Shown: positions 14,401 to 26,620 of the stretch, piece after piece
Layout: each line of letters begins with the position of its first letter
Numbering within the stretch: the stretch's first letter is position 1
Origin: Acanthochlamys bracteata
Taxonomy: Eukaryota; Streptophyta; Magnoliopsida; Pandanales; Velloziaceae
Length of the DNA stretch: 64,000 bases
Direction: 5' to 3'
Assembly: GCA_019914995.1 (NCBI GenBank)
Contig: CM034129.1
Location: 1,997,725-2,061,724, forward strand
The notes under the pieces: model-generated
Told to the model about the DNA's origin: nothing
Database searches by the model: none
The model's input: the letters and a program-made list of their open reading frames with translations, nothing else
Position numbers and translations under genes: made by a program

Positions 14401-15989
14401 CAACCAAAACCCTGGTTTCTTTTATTACTTATTAAAGAGAGCAGGAATTGGACAACTGCCTAGCAATAGCTTGAAATTTCACTCTAACCACACACCATAA
14501 CCACATTACCATTGATAACTGCATCACTATCAGAAATTTATATGACCTCGTCTTAGTAATTATTTATTCATACTCCTTACCTAAACAAAATTCTTTTCAC
14601 GTGGATTCTTCAAAAGATTCAAGGATAAATAACCACATATAACTCCACTTAAAGGAAACCAACACAACCATAATGCAGCCAGAAAGACATGCAATAAGTT
14701 CAACTTTACCAAAAAAACTTAGTGCAGCAAAGAAGGTTGAAAATGTCTATTTAATCAAAGAAGCGAAGAACAAAAGCGACAAATATCGTTGATTAAAATG
14801 ACTATTTAATCAACAAGCAAATACAGATTAACTAACCTTGGCATGGATCTCTTTAAATTAGTTATTTGCAGCGGTTCAGATTCGATTGCAAGAGGTTTAA
14901 CATCAACAAGTTCATCTGCTGAGTCCTCAGCAATTGTACTCAATGTCAGTGGGTTCTCATCCTTCTTGGGCTCTTGCTCACCTCTTTTCATGGCCACTCT
15001 AGCCCTTTCTCGGGAACCCCATCCACTTGCCATCACACTCAAGTTCCTCCACTTATCCTAACAGACAAGATGGTGCCATAAGTAGACTGTAAAGAATGTT
15101 TTTTAGGTTCACAAGTAAATACTGAAATGTTACACTTCAAAAAGAAAGCTGCATTGCCTTAGAATATTCATTATCTAGAATCTGAAATTAATATAACAAA
15201 ATTTTCGAGCAGACTCTAAACAGCATTCCCTTAACAGGAAGCATGCAGCACTAGTCCAGGTCAAGAGCAATTCTAATGTAAACTCCAAAGTAAAGACACC
15301 TATAAACAAAAACAAAAAAAAACAAAAAGATATAATATAACCCATTCAGAAGGTGTAGGTAAGTTCCAGAAAGTGCAAAAGGAAAATAAATTCTAAAGCA
15401 TGAAACTACCAAGAGCAAAAACAATTGGGAAGTTTTCACTCCAACAGCTTTTAATGTACAACCTGAGAGTGAGTTCGCCCCAACAAGGAACTACGTCACA
15501 CTAGTGTGACTGTGCAATATCTGATATCTCAATCTGGTCGTCACTAACTATCAAGTGGTCTAGCAAGGTTTTCAACGAAATACCGAAAGAGTTATTTTAG
15601 AAACTGGGAACCTAAGATTTTTCCTAAGCATCAAAGAAGGTAGCTGTCCATTTTTCCTAGCGAAAGTCACTTGACTTTGACAGACAATTTATAACCGAAT
15701 TGTTTGGGGAAAGAATCCAAGATATACTGCAACCTCCAAGACAAGCTATCCTTAAAAAAAAAACTATTTCCACTTCAGAGCTAATGGAACAATCTCCATT
15801 GAAAAATCAACACTTCAGTAGCCGTCAGAAACTCCATACCTTGAGGTCAACATTTGAACGGAGGTATAAGATGCTACTGAATTCTGGATCTTTAAGTATA
15901 GTTCGCCATTTACCAGCACCATGCTTTAAAACACCGGCCTTAAGTGCCCCTTCTTCCTCTGATGTCCACTTCTGCTTGGGTGCACCCAT
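11471..15989 (-). CDS. TRB: Telomere repeat-binding factor (single-Myb-histone, TRB/SMH family)
   Basis: Six coding exons on the minus strand (15989-15840, 15057-14837, 13708-13624, 12910-12827, 12341-12000, 11485-11471) sum to 897 nt, or 298 residues, close to the roughly 300 usual for plant TRBs. The N-terminus starts MGAPKQKWT and carries one Myb domain (about residues 5-60) with the telobox-type helix VDLKDKWRN split by intron 1. A linker/histone H1-H5 globular domain (about 124-180: [18 protein letters not shown]) follows. After it comes an Ala/Glu-rich coiled coil (about 205-285). The last coding exon is only 15 nt and supplies the terminal MIRV. TRBs bind telomeric repeats and telobox promoters, interact with telomerase, and recruit PRC2 and histone demethylases in the nucleus. 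I cannot assign TRB1, 2 or 3. The frame is intact. Confidence 0.92.
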
Positions 15990-17248
15990 CATAAATCACT
16001 GAGCAAGATTCTTAGATGACTACGAAGATATAAAACTTACATCCCTACAACATACCAACACGTAGATGGGAACATAACATTGTCAGTAACTAAGACAAGA
16101 GTTTAATTCCAATAGAAAAAAAAAACATCACCCTTTTTGTCATAGCATATTTAACCAAAGAATATAAAAGGAAAAGTAAAGCTTGTAGTGTGTCCTATAA
16201 CTAAAAAAAGTTTCCCAAACTCCAAAACTCAACAGCATAGACTTCTAAATCTTCAAACAAGAGAATATTGTCTGCAAAATCCCAGTACAGCAAAGTGTGC
16301 AAAGGAAATTCACCAGCTCAGGTAGTGCGTTCTACAACTAGAAATGTTTCACAAAATCTAAACTCAAATGGCATTGACTGCTAGAGCTTCAAACAAGATA
16401 ATAATGTCCGCGAGTAATTCCAGTACGACGAAGTGTGCAAAGGAAATTCGCCAGCTCAAAAGCTCCAAAGACTCGATTACTTATCTCGCTCGTTGGAAAT
16501 CGCACTTCAAAAGACAATTAACCAATTATAATTTCTGTAATGAGAAGTTGAAATCTAAATAGAGTAAATAAAGAGAATCTAAATTTTCTTACAGATACTC
16601 TTCCATACAAGGTAATAATCATACTTTGCAGAAAATTAATTATCCAATTTACGACTGATTGAGAAGTTTATTTCGTAGCTATTACAAACAAAAACAAAAT
16701 AAATTTCACTTGAAACAATTGAATATTGAAAAACCATGAAATAGCTTCAAGATCTGTTGCCAACAGCATAACAATTTCTAGATAAGTTCGAACTCACTAC
16801 AGAAACTCAACTGTTAAAAAAAAGGCTAAGAAATTGAAGCAAAGTGATATATCATAGAAGAGAAGAAGAACAAGAATTACAGATTTAATTGCTCAAAAGA
16901 AACAGCTCGCAATGGTTGCAGCGATCATGCGGGGGAGCTCAGAACTCGATTGTTCGATTTTATTACCGTGCGCTGTTCTGGGAATATCGCGCGTATTTAT
17001 TACTTATCCATTTAGGGAAGGTTTGGCAATAGCCGTAATATTTATACATTTTTTATTTTAGAAAGTGAAGTCCTTTTTTGGCTCCACGTAAGGAAGTCAA
17101 CCACAGAACTTTTCGCATATACAGGCCGTTGTTGTTATAAGACAGGCCCTATTCCAAGTTTCTCTAGCTGATTATAGGCCCAAATATTAACGCAGGCCCA
17201 CGTCCAGCCCGTTTTACTTGCAAATCAAAAGTTCGCAAGTTCTTTTCT
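15990..17248. other. TRB 5' leader/promoter and upstream spacer
   Basis: Upstream of the TRB start codon (minus strand). The stretch to about 16.95 kb is A-rich and probably holds the 5' UTR. An intron is possible but I could not fix its boundaries. From 16.95 to 17.25 kb the composition becomes more mixed, as in a proximal promoter. No coding sequence was recognised. Confidence 0.5.
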
Positions 17249-17488
17249 TTAGGGCTCGTTTATCGTACCCTTTCAAACACAACTTTTTTAAACTCTATGT
17301 AATAAAAAATAATTAATAAATTAAATAAATTATTTCTATTAATTTTTTTTAATTTAAATTTAAAATTTACTTATAATATAAAATAATTATATAATATTAT
17401 TTTTTATTAAATATTTTTAATTTTTAATTTTATTTTTTAAACACACTTTTGAAAAAATAAGTTTATCCTATAATAAACATGCCCTTAA
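17249..17488. mobile_element. MITE-like AT-rich element with imperfect terminal inverted repeats
   Basis: The left end reads TTAGGGCTCGTTTATCGTA. The reverse complement of the right end (17468-17488) reads TAAGGGCATGTTTATTATA, so the ends form an imperfect inverted repeat of about 19 bp. The interior is over 80% A+T with no ORF. The GGGC(T/A)(C/T)GTTT end resembles hAT-type MITEs of eudicots, which is inference. A clear 8-bp target duplication could not be confirmed by eye. Confidence 0.5.
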
Positions 17489-17672
17489 TAGCGTGTTATT
17501 AAATAATTTTTTATTATTATTTTTTTAAATGTAATATTAAAACTTTTAATTAATATAAAATTAATATAAAAATTTATTTTTTATTATTTTGAATTTTGAA
17601 TTTATTTTAAAAATTAATTTTCGAAAATTTAATTTTATTGAGTTTACTTTCTAACTAAACACGCCCTAATTG
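17485..17672. mobile_element. Second MITE-like element, abutting the first
   Basis: The right end, read as reverse complement, is ATTAGGGCGTGTTTAGTTAG. The left end is TTAATAGCGTGTTATTAAAT, a degenerate inverted match. The interior is short, A+T-rich and non-coding. It sits directly next to the element on its left, suggesting insertion of related elements into one another. Confidence 0.4.
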
Positions 17673-17706
17673 ATGGTGATTTTCAGTGTTTCACGACTTT
17701 TGCCAT

Positions 17707-17960
17707 AGTTAGAGGCGTTTGAGAAAGCGTTTTTCAAAAATTATATTTTATTTTATATATTTTAATACATTTTTAATAATTATATAGAATTTTTTAAAAA
17801 TTTAAAAAATATAAAAAATTCTATGTATTAAAATTTTTTTTATTTGCTTAACTTTATTTTTTTAAATAAAAAAATAAAACTTTTTTCAAAAAAATAAAAT
17901 ATTTTTAATTTCAAAAAATTTTTATTTATAAAATCACTCACAAAAACGTCCCGTTAATGC
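17707..17960. mobile_element. Third MITE-like element in the cluster
   Basis: The left end GTTAGAGGCGTTTGAG and the reverse complement of the right end, GCATTAACGGGACGTTTTTG, share a TTA..G(G/A)CGTTT core. The interior consists of A/T homopolymer blocks. The inverted match is weak, so the boundaries are uncertain. Confidence 0.35.
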
Positions 17961-18419
17961 TTTCAAAAAATGGAGGCCTTCGTCATAGTTTAGTTGATAT
18001 TTGGTCACTACTTATCATTTTTTTTTAACTTCTCATTTTCTAATAAGTATTCTACAATAAATTATAAAATAATAAATTTATTTATATATAATTATTATTA
18101 CTTTTTAAAATAAAAAATTAAATTCATCTTCTATGAAATTTCAAAGTAAGCTTCAAGCGTACCCTCATCCTGAACAGATTGAGCACTTCTTTGCAACATC
18201 AAAATCTTTATTCGATTGCCTGAGCTAACCAGAAAAGGCCACTTAGGATCCAAGTATCCGTATACAATCTATGGTCCTATTTGAAGCCACAAGCCTGTGT
18301 GTGAACCAGGTCCCGTGAACGTAGAACGAATTCATATACCGTACTTGCTGATGAAGAAACTCATAATCAAAATCAAAACAGGTAGGAGAAAACATTCGTT
18401 CATTCATTCATAGCCGTCC
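17961..18419 (+). promoter_or_regulatory. psaK upstream/promoter region
   Basis: The interval between the MITE cluster and the psaK start codon contains the 5' UTR and promoter of a light-regulated gene. I could not identify a convincing TATA box or a light-responsive motif pair. The A+T-rich elements end only about 460 bp from the start codon. Confidence 0.4.
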
Positions 18420-18997
18420 ATGGCAGCTAAGCTCACTGCTTCTCCGGTCATGACCACCTTCCCTCAGTTCAATGGCCTCAAGGGCCAGACGACGTCCATG
18501 GTGAGTTCAGATCACCAATAAAACGTTGCGAAAACTGTTGCCTCCATTATCGTTGTTTACCACCGCTTCTGTCTGCAGGTGATGCTGCCACAGCAGAAGA
18601 CCCGTGGCAGAGGAGCTCTGGGTGCTCGTTGCGATTACATCGGCTCACCAACAAACATTGTAAGCTAACAGCACTTCATCTGGCTGCAACAACTTCTTAT
18701 TCATTTCCATATAAGATGAAATCTTGATCAAGCAATAGACAGTAAAAAATTTTGCTTAATGAATGACAGATAATGGTTACATCAACAACCTTGATGTTGT
18801 TTGCCGGAAGATTCGGACTGGCTCCATCAGCAAACAGGATGGCAACTGCAGGGCTGAAGCTAGTTCCCCGTGACTCTGGTCTGCAGACCGGTGACCCTGC
18901 TGGTTTCACCCTTGCTGATACCTTGGCATGCGGCTCAGTTGGTCACACCATTGGTGTTGGAGTTGTTCTAGGGCTAAAGAACATTGGCGCATTGTAA
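18420..18997 (+). CDS. PSAK: Photosystem I reaction centre subunit PsaK, chloroplast precursor
   Basis: Three exons (18420-18500, 18579-18659, 18770-18997) give 390 nt, or 129 residues, the usual length of plant PsaK precursors. The first about 45 residues are Ser/Thr/basic-rich and form a chloroplast transit peptide ([10 protein letters not shown] start). The mature part begins near CDYIGSPTN. It has two hydrophobic spans, one around [19 protein letters not shown] and one at the C-terminus ([18 protein letters not shown]), with a stromal loop between them. PsaK is a thylakoid subunit on the edge of PSI that contacts PsaA and LHCI and binds chlorophyll. The gene is nuclear. All splice sites are GT-AG and I see no anomaly. 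Confidence 0.97.
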
Positions 18998-20439
18998 ACA
19001 ACTGCAATAGAGCTAAATATATCCTACAACATGCACAACAATGTCAATTGCTTGGTCTCCAGGGATACTAAAATTTCCTTTCCGTTGTTTGGTCCTTTAT
19101 CTAATTTCAATTCGAGTACAATTACTCATCCAGGATAGAGGATCTCAAAAATCAAGTAAAGAAAAAACAATGCAATGTGCTAGTGGCTGTTAGTAAACTA
19201 GTGATGAAATTTTTTTTCCCAAAGAAAAAAAACTACACATGAATCTCATCTGTGGCGAAAATATTCACTAATCAGAAAAAAACTACCATTACAAACATCC
19301 AAGAAACATAGAAAATCAGTGATTCCTAAAATGTAACACGAGTTTCAGTAGAGCACAAGGTTGAAGAAATTTCAGTATAGCGAGCACCCAAATCAAGTTT
19401 CAGAATTCAAAGTAACAGTACAAATGGTTGAACAGATCTCCTTGGACAAAATCAGTATTGCCAACATTTATAAATCAGATAGATAGGAGTTGATACAAGT
19501 TCATTCAAGTATGACTGTTTCCGAGAAACACTTGCACAGATGACGCAATTGCTCTTATTCATATTTTGCTTGATATATGAAAATACCTCAAAAGAATGAA
19601 CCCGTTCTTCAAATTTCACCATGCAGCTAGATGAACGGTACATACATTACATAATTAGATCCGCAGAACCCCCCATGCCACAGACTGCTGGGGATTAACA
19701 ATCAAGAAAGACTAACAGAAATAAATGCAGTTCTCAAGTCATGCAACTGCTAGAGCCAGGATGAGGCACAACACCACCAGAACGGCTCAACCGGCTAATC
19801 AGATCCGTTAAAACTGGCCGCACTCCTTCAGCACCTCTCCGATCCTGCAGTTGGGTCCTTCGATGAAATTGGAACTCCCATGCATATAAGACGCTATATT
19901 CATACATCAGCAGAGGAGCAGTATGTTGTTGGCCATTCTCTGAAGCTGCAAATCGAAAGTTAGATATTTGCAGATTTCATGCATTTTCTTTCACGATAGT
20001 CTGCGACTTCTCATTGGCCTAGGTGCAAATGTTAGAACAACATCTGAGAAAAATCTGTTTTCTGTATTTGATGCAACCTCATACTATATAAATTTCAGGG
20101 TATCAAGTTGGATAAGTTAGAAGTTGCTCACTATTTTAGCTTCAATTAGCGTCACACAACCATCATTCAGGTTTTGCCTCAATCAGAAAGCAAACAGAAG
20201 AAGAAAGCCGAAAGTAAAAACAAGAGTCCCGATAATATGACTACGAGAAGCTTACTTCACATGACCACAACAGTTCCAAGTTGAAATTGTGAACATGAGA
20301 AGAGAAATATCATGTAATAGTAATTAAACATACATATAACTTTCTGGCCATAGCAAGAGCAAAATAAAGCGGAGGAGCTTCATGGTGGACAGGGCATTTG
20401 TTTGATGCCCTTATCACCAGTTGTCTTCCCCCAACCGCT
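18998..20439. other. psaK 3' UTR and ARF6 3' UTR (convergent genes)
   Basis: The spacer between psaK (+) and the ARF6-type gene (-) probably contains both 3' UTRs. Only short ORFs are present (for example a 63-codon ORF on the minus strand at 19452-19643), without recognisable similarity or supporting splice structure. Confidence 0.6.
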
Positions 20440-23400
20440 TCAGTACTCTAAAGATCCAACGGAAGCCAACCCATTGCTCAGGCTTCTCGAGTCCTGGCAG
20501 CCCATGTAGTCATCATAGCTGCTAGACAAGAATCTTTGGGGTGGCATGGAAGTTACAAGATCAATCCCTTGCTTGCCCATCTGCTGCACTTCTTGAGGAG
20601 AGAGGATCTTGATGCATGATACGTTATTCACAAACTCCCTACACAAACCGAAACATGAGCAGCAGAAAATTCAGTGGTGAATTTTCTTTCTTTGCTTTAC
20701 AGCATCAAGGTACTTTAGTAATAACTGACTGGAACAGCAAAGATTGACATGACTAAGATACAAACAATAATAGATCATAGCAATAACAAAAACCCAAAGA
20801 AATAAACACGTCGGAAAAGGTCTTACTGCCATGGACCATCGCCTAGGAGAAGAATATCCTCCTCCCGGTCGACAAATACAAGCTGCCAGCCTGATCTCAA
20901 AAAGTCCTCCAACTGGCCTTCAAGGCCAAACAAACGTCCAAGTTCATGAAACAACTCAGGGTAGCTGTTGAACTTGGTAATATCTAATGACCTCCCAGGT
21001 GCCCCAGACTTATAGACCTACAGTATTCATATAACTAGATCAGTAACAAAATCAGTAATATAATACATGCATCGACGCACCAGCTGTGAATGGCATAAGA
21101 AGGAAGCTCATCCAATTGATTAGACAGCCACAAATAATGAACTTAGACTAGTAACAGCCTCTCCAGCCAGATTAGCAAACTCAAAAACAAAGCCATGGAA
21201 AGATAAGAATGCAGGCAAGTGGAGAGTCTCACCTTCACAAAAGTTCCACTCTGTGAATGACCTTGGCTCACATTATCAGGAGAATGCATGAATCCTGATT
21301 CTTCCAAGCAACCAGAAGTAGCAAGAGATTGGCTAAAGGGTAACTCAGAGCCTGTGGTACTCATAAAATCTGTTGTGTAAGGCAAGGTAGTTGAATTGGT
21401 TACTGTACTTACACACCTAAGGTCTGGCATGCCACTGTCCACCAAAAGGGAAGCCGAGTCTATGTTGACACCAAAAAGCAGATTGTTGTTCAGATGAGCA
21501 CCAACATCTTGGTCCAGCAGACACTCCCTCCCAAGAAGTGTAGGTAATGGAATGGATTGTGAAGGAAAAGTGGAACTTGGAGGTCCTAACTGCTCCATCT
21601 GAGCAGGCATGGCCCTATGACCGGCAGAAAGATCAGATTCAACTGCCAGTCTTTTAGAAGGCCAACCACCAGAAGAGATCATCGTATCCCCAGGGTTATA
21701 CGAATTCAGAACACTATGCAGTGGGGAAACTCTAGACGTGGAGATAGGGTTGGCATTACCATCCTGAAAGCTCCTGTCCTGGTATATCGAAGAAATGGTC
21801 TGGTATGTTGAAGATTGCGCTTGAGAAGAAGAAGCAAACTGAGACTCAGCTGATACAACATTTGAAATTCGCTGAGCATCAGAAAACCGTTGTTGCAATG
21901 GTCGACTCTGGTGCTGTTCTGCTTCATGGGATTGTTGTCGCTGTGGGTGCAGATTTTCCTCCAGCTGCTGCTTTTGCTGCTGCGAGGCGCTGAGCTGCAA
22001 CTGCTGTTGTGACTGCTGATCACCAAAGGATAGGCTTTCATGTAAGTGAGGTTGAAGCAAACGTGATTGCACTTGTTCTAGACCCTGCCTTTGTTGAATG
22101 CTTTGGAGGATGCTTCGTGGAGATTGAGGTTGCATTTGTGCTGGAATTTGGCTAGGTAGAAGCGGAGTAGATCTGCACGCGATGTTCTGAGGTTGCTGGA
22201 ATTGCAACATTGTTGGAACTGTTTGCTTCGAAGGACCCAGAAATGCTGCTGCAGCCATTGCTTGATATACATCAGGCTGAAGACCTAGCAAGGAACTGTC
22301 GAGTCTAGGCTGCATCCAAGGAGTAACACCTGGATTCTGGAAACTCAGTGATTGGACCCCTCTATCTCCATCTCGCAGCCACATAAGAGGTGAAGTCATA
22401 GCAAGCTCACCATTCATTCCACCTGCTAATGAAAGATGGATCAACATAACATAATGCCCAATCGTAAAAAAGGTTTAGAGTTATGAAATAATGGGAGGAA
22501 CCAACCATGCAAAAGAGGTAGTCCAGGGGGCCATGGCCGCTTGAGTCGAAGAGGAAAAGCAGAAGGATACATTGGAAATGTTGTCAAAGGCTCAATCTCC
22601 CAGAGCGACACTCTTGGCTGCCTTTCCCCAGCAGTTGACTCATCCCAACCAACCTGCACAAATAACAACACTCTGTACATGACTTTCTTCCAGATTCAAA
22701 TTTGTATTGATACCATGAATGTGGATACAACTGGAAATCATTGCATCCTTCTCCACAAAAAAAAATTCCTAACAGAAACAATGAATTTTATAGCATTTTT
22801 AATGTTTAGTTAACTAGAAGAACATACAACAGGATAGCACCTTTACAGATCGCCAATGTGAGTTTGGCCAACGGGTCGGGTCTAAATCACCAATTCCTGT
22901 AATTGTGCCCATGTAACTGGGTAAAGCAAGTATCTAATGAGAAGACAGGCTGGCAGAAACAAAGTATAGCAAAGGAAATAATGAAATACACTATATGCAA
23001 AAGAGCATAGTTTAACGGAAAAACAAAAACTATGTAGAAATGCATTTCTGGACATACCGACGAACACTGGACTCTTCTGTCTCAAAAAGCATCCGGAAAC
23101 GCATTCCAACAGAGACACGAGTATGATATACTGCCTTTGCATACTTAGCGAGTGGTATAACAAACTCAGAAGGACTTGCCCTGCAGGAAATTTCATTTTA
23201 GTAAGACCAAATAGGAAGTTGAAAATTCTTGAAAGGCAAGCATATATTTACCTAGGATTATAAAATATGGTAAATCGACTGTTTGTAGCAGCAGCATGTG
23301 CTGCTGCTGCTAGAAGTCCTATATGCATGCTGTCACTTGATAATACTGAAGAAGGCATAACTGTTTGTGGTCGATTTGCACGACGAATACCAAGTAGCAG

Positions 23401-25773
23401 CTGATTGTTCTCATTCCTGAAGTAAAAAGACTGTGGCATCAGCAGATACAAGTTCAGCTCCAAATTAAGTACGGAAAGTGGATCCACTTAAATACCAGAT
23501 AAAAAGAACTGAATCCCCAGCGACAAGTCTTTTTGCGCTTACAAACACACTCCATCCTGTTGTAAGAAGATGCCTTTTTGGTTGACCTGCATAGTTTGTT
23601 TTTTCACAATAATTGTAATTCGTAATGAGCAAAGAACACCACAAACTAGTTATGACAATTATGTTTATGCACAGTGAGTTTCCCTTGTGAGCACAATGGA
23701 CAGTGGGAATCAATAAAATCAAGACAGTAAGGCAAATTTTAGGCAAAGGAAAAATGTACCATTAAGATCAACTGCAATTGGATGCACTTACCTCGAAAAA
23801 TGTGGCGAAATTTCCACTCATTGTCATGAAGGTCCCTTGCAATCAACTCCTGAGCAGGAGGTTGCTGGGAGAAGTCCTGCAACATGAAGGAAGTAGACTC
23901 AGAGCGCATAAACTTATAAACAATGTTTGGAAGAATGATTAGCTGTTCACAACTCCAAGAACTAAGACGTAACCAACCAAAGGGGGGAAGACTTTCTCCG
24001 CTGCCCGACGTGGAACAGAAAATCCACCATGTGTGCTGGTGTCACTTGCTGTCAGTGTCTTACAAAAATAATTCGTTGGCTGCTTGCTGGGTGCACCCAA
24101 TTCAGCAGGGAGGTAGGGGTCCTTCTGCTCTTCCTAGAATGTCACCATAGCAGAGACATAAGAAACGAAAAAAGATTAGTAATGAAATATCAACTAGGGG
24201 AAGGAAATTTTCATACTGGATTCAACGGTTGCAAGGTCATTTGAGCATAAACTTCATCTGTTTCGCCATCAGCCTGCATGAGAAAGCTTGGAAGACATAA
24301 GATTCGGTAATTCCATCAAACAAGCATTTTAACAAGAAAAGAAATCAAGATAGAACTTACATGCATTGTCACATTATGTAGCAGACAGATAAGCTGAGGA
24401 GGTAAGCTTGGATAATTGGGAATGTGAGCATCAATTTCTTTATTTGTTGATGCTGCTACCTGCGTGGTCTAAAGAATTATTATCATTTCAAAGAACGAAT
24501 AAAATGAATTATGACAAGGTAGTTAACTGCAAACAAGAACATGTCTCAACAAATCTCAGGCTCCGTTTGGGAGACAGTTTGAAACCATGATTTGGATAGT
24601 TATTTTCATTTTGTAGAATTGATTAATTGTGCGATATAGTGTCTGTAAACTTCTATCTGAACCATGTTTGAGCTAAGTGCAATAACTTATAAGATATCAG
24701 ATGCGTATCATAATAAAATGGAGGAACTAAGGCATTCAAATTTAAAGGAAGCTTAATTTGATAAGAGTATTGAACTTTCAGTTCCACGAAAAATGCAGCT
24801 TGCGAACAACAATGATAAAAAAGTTATCCTTTAGAGAACTCGATGACAAGTCTGCAGTAACAGCTGATTTTGACGATTGAGCCGGGTGACAACTTTCCTA
24901 CTTATAAAGTTATCACCTTAAATGACGTGATTAATCTGACTCACCTGCTCACTGTGTCCTTGGGGAAAGTAAACAACACGACTTCCTACAGTTGGTAGTG
25001 AAATGAGTGGCCCAGCACATGCATGCCACAGTTCAGAGTTTAGACACCTTTGCTCACCTAAAATTCGTAATGGAGGAGCTTAGTGAAACATGAGAAAAAT
25101 AACAGTAATAACTATTGCATAAGTAAATAAAAAGCTACAGCTTTCATCAGCATTCAACAATTATGGTACACCCACAAGCCCAAAAAAGAAAACAAAGCAA
25201 CAGTTTTTTCCCTGACGTATCAAATTCTGGTTAGAAAATTCCACTAGCCTTAAAAGAATGACAATACTGCAAGATGAAAAAAATTACAATAACTAACATG
25301 TAAAAGACAACTGAAGGCATAGTGTGCGACAGAAATTAAGTCTATATTCCTTACAGGAACATCTGAAATTGCAAGCAAATTAAGCTTGATATTGATAATA
25401 AAATAATAAATCCTTAAAGAGCAAAAGTCTAGAAGAAGAAGCAACTTCCTAAAGCTGGAGAACACTAATTTGGACACAACATGCTTTAACAAAAGAAGAT
25501 TGCAATTTACTAGTCTCAAAGGAAAATGTAATAAGCATACAAAGAGCATAAACATGGATTCAACAGAAGACCAGTATTTCCAGATCAAGAATATGTCTGG
25601 GAATAAGTGGGCATATTCAAGAGCTAGGTTTTACCACCATGAGCTTAAGAAAATATCCAAACAATTCACAAATTCACCAATTTTCATACGAAAGAAAAAG
25701 AACATCTAAAATTTCCTTCACTGGAGAACATCTCACCTTCCGATGGCTGCTGAGCCACACTCGACGAAGACAT
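20440..25773 (-). CDS. ARF6: Auxin response factor, ARF6 type
   Basis: Fourteen coding exons: 25773-25737, 25057-24945, 24459-24361, 24273-24217, 24133-23978, 23876-23792, 23586-23496, 23416-23252, 23180-23058, 22916-22841, 22653-22506, 22422-21233, 21017-20827 and 20638-20440. They sum to 2730 nt, or 909 residues, near the usual size of ARF6. Order: B3 DNA-binding domain (about residues 120-230, [20 protein letters not shown], then [17 protein letters not shown]), ARF auxiliary domain (about 250-385), glutamine-rich activator region (about 390-780), and a C-terminal PB1 domain (about 780-890). The gene is a class A transcriptional activator acting in the nucleus on AuxRE promoters for flower maturation and adventitious rooting. 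ARF6 rather than ARF8 is indicated by the FGVNIDS block and by a C-terminus ending [11 protein letters not shown]. The start (MSSSSVAQQ) is the first ATG in frame with exon 2. The PB1 acidic loop reads LLLGDGPW instead of the usual GDDPW. A miR167 site lies in the penultimate exon. Confidence 0.94.
20878..20898 (-). promoter_or_regulatory. miR167 target site in ARF6 mRNA
   Basis: On the minus strand the site reads GAGATCAGGCTGGCAGCTTG followed by T, the canonical 21-nt miR167 complementary site of plant ARF6/ARF8 transcripts. It lies in the coding sequence of the PB1 domain (encoding RSGWQLV) and is intact, so the gene is expected to be cleaved post-transcriptionally by miR167. Confidence 0.95.
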
Positions 25774-26620
25774 CCTAAGTTTGCAGGTCAAAGAAAACAC
25801 TACCGACCAAAACAAATTCTCTGTCAATTACTTCAACAGACCACTGAGTCTTTGCAGTACAAGAACACAATGTACCCTTATAACTGTTCCCCGCAAAAAA
25901 AACCTTCACAGCTTCTGCAAATTGAAATTCTCCCTGAATACAACATCTTCATGTCAAAAACTGCTAACTTCACAACTGAAGTTTCAAAGATAGCCTTGGA
26001 ATCAACAATTCATCACCCAAAACCAGGTCCGCTGCAGGAGATTGTTGCATCCACGTCATTAGTCCTGCTTTTTTAGAACCCCAACACAAAACCCTGATCT
26101 TCAATTGCCAAGATTGATAATTTCTCTCCGATCAAGAGCTTAAATTAGCTCTACTGCTGGAATCCCGAATACCAAAAGCCGCAAAAAAGCAAACTTTTTG
26201 CTTAAACCTTTTGAAAAAGCTGTAATTTTATCTCTTGGAGCACAAAAACCTTGCAAGATCTTCACTCTTGAAATGATGAGCTTCAGCTTCTTAAACAAAT
26301 TAATTAGAACTCAAAACAAACGAATTCCGAAGCTTTTTGGGACCACAAGAAGCTGAAAAAAGGTTAACAGGGGAAAGCTCCAGAAGCACTCGTACAAGCT
26401 CTAGTTCTCCAACTCCAACACTTAGATCTCAATGTTCAGAAGCTCAACAAAAAATAAAAACCCCCAGAACACCAAAATTCAACCATTCCATACCAGATGT
26501 TTCAAATCACATGTACACAAATAGGGGGGAAAAAACCCAGTGAGATTGCTGAGTGGAAAAGGAGAAAGAAGCTTTTTTTTCTTCACTTGTAGCAGTCTTC
26601 ATTCATTCAATTCAAAGAAC
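25774..26620 (-). promoter_or_regulatory. ARF6 5' leader (long, with upstream ATGs)
   Basis: About 0.8 kb upstream of the ARF6 start codon on the minus strand, ending in a C/T-rich stretch (26560-26680) typical of a transcription start zone. It contains several upstream ATG triplets (for example complementary to CAT at 26048 and 26057) and no conserved coding sequence. The extent of the leader is inferred. Confidence 0.45.

Noticed and set aside
21143-21232. Tail of the long ORF that reads past the ARF6 exon into [11 protein letters not shown]
   Set aside because: This is intron read-through. The donor AAG|GTGAGA at 21233 and the PB1 exon at 21017 restore the family sequence.
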